14,862 nt of DNA from Chloromonas sp. AAM2 (lineage: Eukaryota > Chlorophyta > Chlorophyceae > Chlamydomonadales > Chlamydomonadaceae). The notes below the pieces were generated by a model. The model searched no databases, was not told the origin of the DNA, and saw nothing but the letters and a program-made list of their open reading frames with translations. The stretch is from the NCBI GenBank assembly GCA_004335635.1, contig QAXH01004182.1, positions 1-14,862 of the forward strand, read 5' to 3'. Both the position numbers and the translations under genes were made by a program. This document shows, piece after piece, positions 6,582 through 14,571 of this stretch. Numbering within the stretch: the first letter of the stretch is position 1; the number at the start of each line of letters is the position of its first letter.

Positions 6582-7718
6582 ATGTCAATGATTGAAAGAC
6601 AGTTGCAGCAGTTGGTAAAAGAAAGATTATTCAGTGGTAAGGCCATCGTATGTACTGGGCCACGTCAGGTGGGAAAAACGACACTTATCAACAGCATACT
6701 GGGAGATGTAAAATATTCCTATCGGTTTTTGGATGGAGACGATCCAACCGTGCGGCGATTACTGGATGAGCCAAATACTGAACAAATAAAGCAATTGATC
6801 GGTGATACAAAAATCGTGTTTATCGATGAAGCGCAGCGTATGCCAACGATCGGTTTAACAGCGAAAATAATTACTGATCAGTTCAACGAAAGACAGCTCA
6901 TTTTAAGTGGGTCATCAGCATTTGAACTAAATAGCAGTATTCAGGAACCATTAACGGGCAGAAAATGGTCATTTAACTTATTTCCGATTAGTTGGAAGGA
7001 ATGGCAGGAACATGTGGGGTATTTAAAAACTGAGCAGGATTTAGAAAACAGATTGGTTTTCGGTTTTTATCCGGATGTATTGAATAATGCTGATCATCAA
7101 TCGGAGGTGCTTGATGAATTAGTGGAAAGCTATTTGTATAAAGACATATTGAACTATGCCGGAATCCGGAAGCCGGACGTAATTCAGAAATTAGTGCAAG
7201 CACTTGCATATCAGGTAGGTCAGGAAGTGGTCTATAAAGAAGTAGGAGATGTAGTAGGGTTAGATCCCAAAACGGTAGCAAACTACATTGATATTTTAGA
7301 AAAAGCCTATGTCGTGTTCAAATTACCTGCCTTTAGCCGAAATCTTCGGAATGAGATCAAAAAAAATCAGAAAATCTATTTCTATGATAACGGTGTTCGA
7401 AATGCCGTGATTCATAACTATGATGCGCTCACAAACCGAACCGATATAGGAGCTCTATGGGAGAATTTTTTAATAAGTGAACGCCTCAAGCAACTGCGAT
7501 ATGCCAAAAGTAAGTCGGACATGTATTTCTGGAGAACAAAGCAGCAGCAGGAAGTGGATTATGTTGAAGTATCAGGAAAATCCATTTCAGGGTATGAATT
7601 CAAATGGAATCCCAAAAGAAATATTCGATTCCCGAAAACTTTCACCAAAAATTATTCGGAAGACGTTAAAGGAATTAATCGGGATAACTTCAGGGAATTT
7701 GTTTTACCGGATTTTTAA
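6582..7718 (+). CDS. AAA ATPase with DUF4143 C-terminal domain
   Basis: This 378-residue protein belongs to the common AAA_14/DUF4143 family, whose role is not settled. Features in order: a P-loop GPRQVGKTT (26-34), Walker B VFIDEAQ (79-85), a sensor-like LILSGSSAFEL (106-116), a candidate arginine finger in LTGRKW (R127), a winged-helix-like part (about 215-260, EVGDVVGLDPKTVANYIDIL) and a C-terminal DUF4143 region with a nuclease-like arrangement: E294 (WENF), E324-x-D326 and E339-x-K341 (GYEFKW), resembling PD-(D/E)xK. All these residues are present, so it looks intact. The start is ATG 6582 (ATG TCA ATG), with M3 as an alternative. Such genes are typically solitary and scattered by transfer; this one also stands alone, with a tandem repeat before it and a hairpin after it. 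It might be an accessory or defence-like gene, but that is inference. Confidence 0.93.
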   Translation: MSMIERQLQQLVKERLFSGKAIVCTGPRQVGKTTLINSILGDVKYSYRFLDGDDPTVRRLLDEPNTEQIKQLIGDTKIVFIDEAQRMPTIGLTAKIITDQFNERQLILSGSSAFELNSSIQEPLTGRKWSFNLFPISWKEWQEHVGYLKTEQDLENRLVFGFYPDVLNNADHQSEVLDELVESYLYKDILNYAGIRKPDVIQKLVQALAYQVGQEVVYKEVGDVVGLDPKTVANYIDILEKAYVVFKLPAFSRNLRNEIKKNQKIYFYDNGVRNAVIHNYDALTNRTDIGALWENFLISERLKQLRYAKSKSDMYFWRTKQQQEVDYVEVSGKSISGYEFKWNPKRNIRFPKTFTKNYSEDVKGINRDNFREFVLPDF

Positions 7719-7762
7719 AAGGCATTATCTGTACAGGAGCGAACAACGGTGTTCAATTCCAA

Positions 7763-7785
7763 ACGGTTTTACGGTTCAAAACCGT
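7763..7785 (+). terminator. Candidate terminator hairpin after the ATPase gene
   Basis: ACGGTTTT (7763-7770) and AAAACCGT (7778-7785) form a perfect 8-bp stem with a 7-nt loop, 44 bp after the ATPase stop. It is followed by CTTCTTCTGAT, which is T-rich but not a clean T-run. ACGGT also occurs directly at 7746-7750 and 7771-7775. A weak intrinsic terminator is the simplest reading; an operator for the downstream permease gene is the alternative. Confidence 0.45.
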
Positions 7786-7863
7786 CTTCTTCTGATATAT
7801 TGAGAGGCTGGCACGTTGTTTGTATGAAATATTGAATAGTGCTCTTCAATAAATAACAAATAC

Positions 7864-10266
7864 ATGCTATACCAGTTTTTTAAAATTTCATTTCGGAACA
7901 TCACCCGCCATAAGTTCTTTTCAGCCATCAATATATTTGGATTGATGCTCAGTATCACCATTTGCATTCCAGCGATAATGGTCATTAAGCATCAGCTTGA
8001 ATTCGATGACTTCCATCCCCACCCCGATGAGACCTTCAGGGTTATTACGCAGGTTAATTACGATAATGGTGATAACGAACGCTATGCAACCACGCCGATT
8101 CCTTTGGCTAAAGCATTGAAGGAATATGAGTTCGTTGAGAAAGTAGTACCCATATATAGAAATCTTTATGGGAAAGCATCCTCGGCAGAAAAAAAGCTCA
8201 ATCTGACCGGCTCATTTACAAATCCGGATTTTTTTGAGGTATTTGGGTTTGAGCTTGCCTCAGGGAGTAAAAAGTCTGCGCTTGTGGAGCCATTTTCGAT
8301 CATTCTTACTGATTATAATGCCCGCCGTTTTTTTGGAGAACAAGATCCAATGGGCAAAATTTTAAGGTTTGAAGGAGTCGGTGATTTTACGGTTACGGGC
8401 GTATTCGAAGACCTGCCGAAAAACACGCATATCAGAATCGGGGCCCTGGCCTCCTACAGCACCGTGCAGCTGTTAGAACAGAATACAGAAATATCCCCTA
8501 AGCTGAACTCCTGGAAAGAATACAATCGAAATTTGACGTACGTGAAAACAAAACAGGGAGTATCAAAAGAGACTCTTCTTAAAGCGGTTAAAACAATTTC
8601 CGCATCTAAAGTAAACGGATCCGATTTGGAGGAATACGTTGATAATTATCACTTTGATGTGCAAACGTTGGATGAAATTTCACCGGGAGAACTTCTGAGG
8701 GCTGACATCGGGGCGGGTAAAGCTTACCCCATGGAAAACCTCATAATTTTGATGATTAATGCGCTCATCATTTTACTGATGGCTTGTTTTAATTATACCA
8801 ATCTTTCAATTGCACGAATCCTGAAAAGAACTAAAGAAGTAGGGGTTTATCAGGTTTTTGGTGCGAACCGCTGGCAGGTGATCACTCAATTTGTGATCCA
8901 ATCCACCTTGATAGCCCTGTTGGCTTTAGTATTAGCTTATGGAGTCCTTCCGTGGATTCCATTGCCACCACGTATTATGGCTGAGGTTCAGAACATCACT
9001 CCTGATTTCGCCTTAATGGGTTGGTTTTTGGGCTTTGTGATTTTTTCGGGCCTGCTGGCCGGTTTTCTTCCGGCATGGCTTATCACTTCCCTGAAACCGG
9101 TTGATGCGCTAAAAAACATCAAATCCTTTAATTTGATGAAAGGGCTCAATTTTAGAAAAGGAATAGTTGTTCTTCAGTTTACAATTTCTGTGGTTCTTTT
9201 AATCGTAACTACTACCATTTACCAACAGTCGCAGTTTGTCGCATCAGCTGATTACGGTTTTGAGCGAGAAAACTTAATCGATCTGCAGCTGCAGGGCACT
9301 GACTCACAGCTTTTAGCCGATGAATTAGCTCAGATTCCCGGCGTTGAGCAGATTTCAGCTACTTCAACACGGTTTGGAACGTTTGTGGGAATTAATGGGC
9401 GGGTCAATGTAAATAAAGATAAAGGCGCTGAACCCATTCAGGTTCAATACATCAGTGCGGATAAGAAGGTCATTCCTACAATGAATCTCGAACTCTTGGC
9501 TGGGGCCAATTTTCCGGCTGATATTACTTCGAAAGAACAATCTCCTGTACTTGTGAATGAGACTTTTATTGATCGATTTGGCTGGGAAAATGCTTTTGAT
9601 GCGGTTGGCAAGCAAATTTGGCTTGGAGATTCAACAAATGTCGATATTGCAGGGGTCATCAGGGATTTCAATTACGAATCTATGAGTGTGCCTATTCGGC
9701 CTATGGTTTTGCAATATGATCCAAAAGGATTTCGATATCTGAATATCAGGTACAGTAGCGTTGCCGATACAGAAGATCTGAAAAACGAAATTGAGGCCGT
9801 ATGGGCTGAAGTTGCTCCAAAAATACCTATTAGCTACACGTTAACTGATGATTACTTATATAATTTATATTCCCGGCCCCAAGATGTTGCTTCATTTGGC
9901 TTTTATGCCCTAATTGCGTTGATAATTGCATCATTGGGGTTATTGGGAATGGTTACTTACACCGTTGAAGTGAGAACCCGGGAGGTGGGAATCAGGAAAG
10001 TACTTGGGGCTTCGGTCTATAAAATTCTATCATTGCTATCAAAGGAATTTGTATTTCTATTAGGTATCGCGGCCCTATTTGGACTACCCATTGGCTATTT
10101 TTTGGGATATCAAACAATCAGCAATTATGCCTATAAAATAGATATTGGATTCGGAACGCTGACTTTAGGTTTTTCAATCTTATTGTTGGTCGGAGTGTTC
10201 GCAATTGGAACGCAAACCTGGAAAGTGGCTAAGTCTAACCCTGTGGAGGCCTTAAAAAGTGAATAA
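7864..10266 (+). CDS. FtsX/MacB-type ABC transporter permease, duplicated architecture
   Basis: This 800-residue inner-membrane protein has the layout of the large Bacteroidota 'ABC transporter permease' family: one helix, an extracytoplasmic MacB periplasmic-core-like domain and three helices, then the same again. Predicted helices lie at about 20-42, 291-312, 344-364, 383-405, 433-453, 678-700, 727-748 and 766-785. The coupling motif occurs twice: RTKEVGVYQVFGA (322-334) and RTREVGIRKVLGA (704-716), the second being nearly canonical. Such proteins need a LolD/MacB-type ATPase and are linked to peptide, antibiotic or lipoprotein export, or to mechanotransmission; no ATPase gene is adjacent here, so the partner must be encoded elsewhere. 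The start at ATG 7864 opens directly with the standard N-terminal LYQFFKISFRNITRHK. The substrate is unknown. Confidence 0.93.
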   Translation: MLYQFFKISFRNITRHKFFSAINIFGLMLSITICIPAIMVIKHQLEFDDFHPHPDETFRVITQVNYDNGDNERYATTPIPLAKALKEYEFVEKVVPIYRNLYGKASSAEKKLNLTGSFTNPDFFEVFGFELASGSKKSALVEPFSIILTDYNARRFFGEQDPMGKILRFEGVGDFTVTGVFEDLPKNTHIRIGALASYSTVQLLEQNTEISPKLNSWKEYNRNLTYVKTKQGVSKETLLKAVKTISASKVNGSDLEEYVDNYHFDVQTLDEISPGELLRADIGAGKAYPMENLIILMINALIILLMACFNYTNLSIARILKRTKEVGVYQVFGANRWQVITQFVIQSTLIALLALVLAYGVLPWIPLPPRIMAEVQNITPDFALMGWFLGFVIFSGLLAGFLPAWLITSLKPVDALKNIKSFNLMKGLNFRKGIVVLQFTISVVLLIVTTTIYQQSQFVASADYGFERENLIDLQLQGTDSQLLADELAQIPGVEQISATSTRFGTFVGINGRVNVNKDKGAEPIQVQYISADKKVIPTMNLELLAGANFPADITSKEQSPVLVNETFIDRFGWENAFDAVGKQIWLGDSTNVDIAGVIRDFNYESMSVPIRPMVLQYDPKGFRYLNIRYSSVADTEDLKNEIEAVWAEVAPKIPISYTLTDDYLYNLYSRPQDVASFGFYALIALIIASLGLLGMVTYTVEVRTREVGIRKVLGASVYKILSLLSKEFVFLLGIAALFGLPIGYFLGYQTISNYAYKIDIGFGTLTLGFSILLLVGVFAIGTQTWKVAKSNPVEALKSE

Positions 10267-10419
10267 TGGCCATGCTTTGATGACATTAGATGATACAGTA
10301 CTGCTTAAAACTTAAACCATGGGTGATTAGGTACTTTAGAATTTAGGACCGAATGTGATGATTAGATAGTAACTATAAACTGAGGAACAAAAATTGTGAG
10401 CGTAACTTTATCAAGTGCG

Positions 10420-11370
10420 CTAAGAACAACCAACAGGACGCTCCTTAAAATCTTCTCCAAAATAATTGTACCACTTACGAAAAGGTTTAAAGGCATTTTC
10501 AGGGTCAAATGGTCGCTTATACTCACTTTGTCTGCATTCTTCACTGCAGCAACCTTCCATTTGCCGTGCACCTTCTTCACTGCAAACAAACAGCTTATTG
10601 CATTCCATATTGGCACAGTTGATGTAAGTATCAGCTGGTTTTCCGGTAATTTCACAACGGGCTATGGGTTCCAGGTCTTTAGCATTTACAGGAACAACTA
10701 ACCGGTCATCAAACACAAAGCATTTGCCTTTGAAATGCTTTCCGCCCTGCTCTTTTCCATAGCGTAAAATACCCCCGTGCAGCTGATTTACATCTTCCCA
10801 GCCTTGTTCTTTCATCAGGACGGAAAATTTTTCGCAACGAATACCGCCGGTGCAATACATGAGCACTTTCTTGTTTTTGGGTATTTCTGCTTCTTCCAGC
10901 CACTGCGGGAAATCATAGAAGTTTTCTACATCAGGTGTAATAGCCCCTTTAAAATGTCCGATCCTGGATTCGTAATTATTACGTACATCAATCATCACAT
11001 GCTCTTCTTCTTCTATCACCCGCCGCCATTCTTCAGGTTCGAGGTAACTACCCCCGTTTTCAGGGTCCACATCCTCAACATGAAGAGAAACAATTTCATC
11101 TCGCACTTTTACGGTTAGCCGGGGAAAGGGAATGTAATCGCATTCTTCTTGCTTAAATTCGGTGTTCTCAAATCCCGGAAGTGACCAAACATAATTTTTG
11201 TATTCTTCAATTTGCTGATCGGTTCCGGCAGCCGTTCCATTGAGTCCCTCTTCTGAGATATAGATTCTTCCTTTGATTCCAATCTCCTTGCAGAACGTTT
11301 TGTGAGCTTTACAAAAACGCTCAGGTTCTTTAATCTGTTCAAAATTATAATAAAGTATTACTTGGTACAT
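10420..11370 (-). CDS. trhO: tRNA uridine(34) hydroxylase TrhO (rhodanese family)
   Basis: TrhO (formerly YceA) uses oxygen to hydroxylate U34 of certain tRNAs to ho5U, in the cytoplasm. The N-terminal acylphosphatase-like domain (about 1-95) contains GRIYISEEGLNGT (34-46). The rhodanese domain (about 110-215) contains IDVRNNYES (127-135) and the loop CTGGIRC (C173, C179); C173 is the expected catalytic cysteine. The C-terminal region (239-279) is cysteine-rich (C239, C252, C257, C263, C274, C275, C279), as in YceA relatives, and could bind metal. The longest frame starts at 11448, but ATG 11368-11370 (MYQVILYYNF) is the conserved family N-terminus and gives a typical length of 316 residues; the extra 26 residues do not look like protein and would overlap the divergent promoter region. 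It is convergent with the permease gene and divergent from the metalloprotease gene. Confidence 0.94.
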   Translation of the reverse strand: MYQVILYYNFEQIKEPERFCKAHKTFCKEIGIKGRIYISEEGLNGTAAGTDQQIEEYKNYVWSLPGFENTEFKQEECDYIPFPRLTVKVRDEIVSLHVEDVDPENGGSYLEPEEWRRVIEEEEHVMIDVRNNYESRIGHFKGAITPDVENFYDFPQWLEEAEIPKNKKVLMYCTGGIRCEKFSVLMKEQGWEDVNQLHGGILRYGKEQGGKHFKGKCFVFDDRLVVPVNAKDLEPIARCEITGKPADTYINCANMECNKLFVCSEEGARQMEGCCSEECRQSEYKRPFDPENAFKPFRKWYNYFGEDFKERPVGCS

Positions 11371-11450
11371 TTTTTCTCTTAAATTACACGAACGGTTGTA
11401 GTATCGCGTTAAACAATACGCGAACCCTAAAGTTAAGGAAAATCCCAATA
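11371..11450. promoter_or_regulatory. Divergent intergenic region with short inverted repeat
   Basis: These 80 bp separate the start codons of trhO (minus) and the secreted metalloprotease gene (plus), so they must carry both promoters. They contain the inverted repeat CGCGT (11405-11409) and ACGCG (11418-11422) with an 8-nt spacer, a possible operator. AAGGAA at 11435-11440 lies 10 bases before the plus-strand ATG and is a plausible Shine-Dalgarno. No clean Bacteroidota -33/-7 pair is evident. Confidence 0.45.
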
Positions 11451-13259
11451 ATGAATAACTTTTCCAGACGGTTTATATATGGAATACTGACAATGATGGT
11501 CGTCTTGGTATGGCACCCGGTTTTAGGTCAGGACAGAGGGGCAAATCAGTATCGTATATTCGAAATTCAACAAGCTTATTCCGAAGGAAATATGAGCATA
11601 GATGAGGCCGTGCTCGAACAATTTCAGATTCTGTATGAGGATGAAAAAGAGGGCCACGATATAAAATGCGCTACCCCGATATTCATGTTTTATGAGCAAA
11701 ATAAAGATCATATAAGTGCTCATGTTCAAGCAAAGATTGATTCGTATAGATCTGAAACCAAGGCTCAAAAAGGTCTTCAAGATGAAAAAAGCTATGTGTC
11801 TCCGAGTGGAAAATTTGAAATCTTTTATCACACATCCGGACCAGATTCGGTTTCTGTAGCTGATATAGATGGAAATAGAATCCCGGATTATGTTGAAATA
11901 GTGGCTGAGTCAGCGGATTCATCCTACCGGCACGAAGTCGTAAATATCGGTTTTTCAGATCCAATTCCGGATGGATCTCGGTATAACATTTATATCGAGG
12001 AAACCGGTGGAGCTTACGGGTATACGGAAACCGTTTTTTCAGGTTCATTGGGGCCGTCAACTGAAATATATATTGAAAATGATTTTGATGGATTCCCCAT
12101 AAATTCGCATCCGGATGGAGACCAAATTGGTGCGATATATGCAACTATAGCCCATGAGTTCAAACATGCCATTCAATATGAACAAAATAGATGGCGTTCA
12201 CCCTCCGGGGATTTTGACTGGATTGAAATGGATGCCACACTGATGGAAGAAGTGGTCTACGATGATGTAAATGATTACTACAACTACATTAAGGACAACT
12301 TTAATTCTTCTTCCCCTTATTCGGAATCTATTTTCTTTGCTCCGCACAGAGGTACTCCGGGAGCATATTGGCATGTGTCGTGGATGATCTATTTCTCAGA
12401 ACGCTTTGGAAATGAAGTGTGGCGGGATGTGTGGGCACTGATTGAAGAAGAAAATAATTTAGCTATTGATGATGCCTTACGAAACGTATTGCCAAATTAC
12501 TCGGATACCTTTGCGGCATCTTTTACCAGAAACCATCTCTGGCATTATGCTTCAGGTGAGCTTGCAGGCAGCGATAATTATGGGTTCGGGGAGAAAATAC
12601 ATTATCCAAACGCCAACCTGGAAAAGAAGTATGATCGTATTCCGGATGAAGATACGGTGCAGAGTATTCCCGGGTTAGCCGCACGATATTTTGAGGTGAC
12701 CCCGGATGCAGGGGAAACCGGTTTTGTTGATGTTGCAGTAGATATGGACAGCACGCAAATTGGGATCGGTTTGTTGTTTTATAAGAAGGACGGAACAATG
12801 CGGGAACTTATTTCAACGGGCGAAAACAAACCACAGTTATATTTTCCAACCGACCAAAGATGGGATGAGATCGAGAAACTTGGAGTGGTTTTGTCTAATT
12901 ATTCAAACAGCCAGCCTACCGGAGAACTGATTCTCTCAGTTGGGAGCTCAGACCAAAAGGTCGATATCAGAGATCCTGACTTTGTTGATCTTCCTGAAGA
13001 AATAAAGGTATATCAAAATTACCCCAATCCATTTAATCCGATCACAAACATAAATTTCGATTTACCAAGACGGGCTGATGTTACATTAGAAATCTACGAT
13101 ATGATGGGCCGAAAAATTCAAACGCTGCAGGAAGGGAGCCTTCGTTTGGGGGCATATTCCGTGCCATTTGATGGCAGCGGGCTTGCTTCGGGTACGTATC
13201 TATATCGGCTACAAATCAATGATATCAGCATAACCAAGAAAATGTTGTTGGTGAAATAA
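11451..13259 (+). CDS. Secreted putative zinc metalloprotease with T9SS type A sorting domain
   Basis: This 602-residue exported protein has a Sec signal peptide (about 1-26, basic start NNFSRRF, hydrophobic core, VLGQ). A calcium-loop-like DIDGNRIPD lies at 138-146, and the zinc-protease motif HEFKH at 235-239 (HExxH) is followed by acidic residues near 259-267 (EMDATLMEE) that could give the third ligand. This resembles the family annotated as MXAN_6640-type putative metalloprotease. A beta-rich region follows (about 410-500). Residues 519-602 form a type IX secretion sorting domain: VYQNYPNPFNP (520-530), a VTLEIYDMMGRKI strand (544-556), GAYSVPFDGSGLASGTYLYRL (567-587) and a KKMLLVK tail. 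It should therefore cross the inner membrane by Sec and the outer membrane by the T9SS. It is plausible cargo of the system that PorX regulates. The ATG has AAGGAA upstream. Proteolytic activity is inferred from the motif only. Confidence 0.92.
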   Translation: MNNFSRRFIYGILTMMVVLVWHPVLGQDRGANQYRIFEIQQAYSEGNMSIDEAVLEQFQILYEDEKEGHDIKCATPIFMFYEQNKDHISAHVQAKIDSYRSETKAQKGLQDEKSYVSPSGKFEIFYHTSGPDSVSVADIDGNRIPDYVEIVAESADSSYRHEVVNIGFSDPIPDGSRYNIYIEETGGAYGYTETVFSGSLGPSTEIYIENDFDGFPINSHPDGDQIGAIYATIAHEFKHAIQYEQNRWRSPSGDFDWIEMDATLMEEVVYDDVNDYYNYIKDNFNSSSPYSESIFFAPHRGTPGAYWHVSWMIYFSERFGNEVWRDVWALIEEENNLAIDDALRNVLPNYSDTFAASFTRNHLWHYASGELAGSDNYGFGEKIHYPNANLEKKYDRIPDEDTVQSIPGLAARYFEVTPDAGETGFVDVAVDMDSTQIGIGLLFYKKDGTMRELISTGENKPQLYFPTDQRWDEIEKLGVVLSNYSNSQPTGELILSVGSSDQKVDIRDPDFVDLPEEIKVYQNYPNPFNPITNINFDLPRRADVTLEIYDMMGRKIQTLQEGSLRLGAYSVPFDGSGLASGTYLYRLQINDISITKKMLLVK

Positions 13260-13272
13260 ATCGGTCTGATTA

Positions 13273-14571
13273 TTAATCGAGCGAATCCATCAGACGATTA
13301 AAAAGATCACTGCTGGTATTTCCGGTTCCCAAATTCAGCTGACTTATCTGCCGGCTAATGGCACTAATTCTGTTTTCCAGTGAAAGTCCATTCCATTCCA
13401 TCCGGGCCTCAGTATCCGAAATTTGTATTCGGTTTAGATATTTAACGGCCTCATTGGGATTGTATCCCGACAAATAGGTATAAATAATTCCCCAGTAGTC
13501 CGCCTCCACCTCGTATTCTTCTAACCGCTCACTGTTGATGTAATCATACAGCTGATCCGTCATCTCATTCAGGTTATTTCGAATAGCTTCTTCTTCCTCG
13601 GTATATCGGTTTTCATCTGCAAGCCTGCGGTTGAGCTCATCAAACATGCTTTCTGCTTTAATTTTTTCTTCACGCTCCTGATACTCCAGCATTCCGTGGC
13701 TAAATACAAGGTGAGCTATTTCATGGGCCAAAAAGTGTACCAATTCAGCTTCAGAACGCATTTGTTTGAGAGCACCTTTGGAGATAAAAACATAATTGCC
13801 AGGCAAAGAGTATCCCTGAACTTCATTTTCATCTAAAATAAAAATACTGAAATCCAGTTCGGGTTTGTGGCTGTTTTCAACAATCAAGCCAGATAAGAGA
13901 TCGAGGTAGCGTTGTAGCTGGTAGTTTGCGATCAGGCCCTTTTGAGCTACTGCGGTAGCTACGGCGTATCCAATTTGGTCGATAGCAGGATCAGTGTATG
14001 GAACAAAGATAGCATCGGGGTACAGTAATCTTCTTTTTTGCATCCGCTGCAGCTTGCGTTCCCGCACTCCTATGAAATTTTGAAATTCTGTTGGTGACGG
14101 AGCTTCAATAAGGTAGCGGTCAAGGTCTACATCATAATTTATATTTTGAGTGGCCCGCCATTTTTCGGCAAATCCTTTTACGGCAGCTGAAACCTGGGCG
14201 GGGGAGGCAGCAAGATTTTCTTCTGAATTTGACTCTTCGCCGTCCATTTGTGAAAACATCAGGTTCATCCGGCTTTGGAGGGAATCGGACTCAAGTTTGT
14301 CTTGATTCACCTGTTGATCTGATAGCGTATAACTTGGCACCCAGCCCAACGTCTGCTTGAACCAGATACGATCCCAGTAGCCCTGCGAGGAATCCAGTTC
14401 TACCCTGTTATTTATGTAGAGCCGAAGCAAAAAATCGTGATAAGCCGCCGGGCCATCCCGCATATCAGCTGTTTGGTTTGTGTATTTGGTCTGCGCTATT
14501 CCCGAATAACTTAAGATCGCTGTGCTAACAAAGAGCACCCCAAAAAAAGATAAAATTAGTTGTTTCATCAT
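13273..14571 (-). CDS. Secreted M48-family metalloprotease with N-terminal SH3-like segment
   Basis: The 432-residue protein starts with a signal peptide (about 1-26, ending SGIAQ). Residues 33-85 resemble a bacterial SH3 domain (ADMRDGP at the front, WFKQTLGWVPSYTLS at the back), which often binds cell-wall material. An acidic linker follows (95-125), then an M48 peptidase domain: HFLAHEIAHLVFSHG at 279-293 with HExxH ligands H283 and H287 and catalytic E284, and a third-ligand glutamate in EYEVEADYWG (E354 or E356). About 55 mostly charged residues (295-350) separate the two motifs, longer than in compact M48 enzymes. Related periplasmic M48 proteins (BepA/LoiP type) act in envelope quality control; that role here is inferred. 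Two ATGs in tandem (14571, 14568) are possible starts; both overlap the stop of the upstream cyclase gene, suggesting translational coupling. It converges with the T9SS metalloprotease gene, only 13 bp away. Confidence 0.9.
   Translation of the reverse strand: MMKQLILSFFGVLFVSTAILSYSGIAQTKYTNQTADMRDGPAAYHDFLLRLYINNRVELDSSQGYWDRIWFKQTLGWVPSYTLSDQQVNQDKLESDSLQSRMNLMFSQMDGEESNSEENLAASPAQVSAAVKGFAEKWRATQNINYDVDLDRYLIEAPSPTEFQNFIGVRERKLQRMQKRRLLYPDAIFVPYTDPAIDQIGYAVATAVAQKGLIANYQLQRYLDLLSGLIVENSHKPELDFSIFILDENEVQGYSLPGNYVFISKGALKQMRSEAELVHFLAHEIAHLVFSHGMLEYQEREEKIKAESMFDELNRRLADENRYTEEEEAIRNNLNEMTDQLYDYINSERLEEYEVEADYWGIIYTYLSGYNPNEAVKYLNRIQISDTEARMEWNGLSLENRISAISRQISQLNLGTGNTSSDLFNRLMDSLD

Noticed and set aside
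7477..7803. 108-residue plus-strand frame at the end of the ATPase gene
   Set aside because: It overlaps the DUF4143 coding region in another frame and shows no domain. The ATPase frame explains the DNA.
10267..10419. Bidirectional terminator between the convergent permease and trhO genes
   Set aside because: Only ATAGT-a-ACTAT is visible as a hairpin, too weak and without T-runs to call.
11683..12144. 153-residue minus-strand frame
   Set aside because: It lies wholly inside the secreted metalloprotease gene on the opposite strand and is rich in His, Phe and Tyr as expected of a shadow frame.
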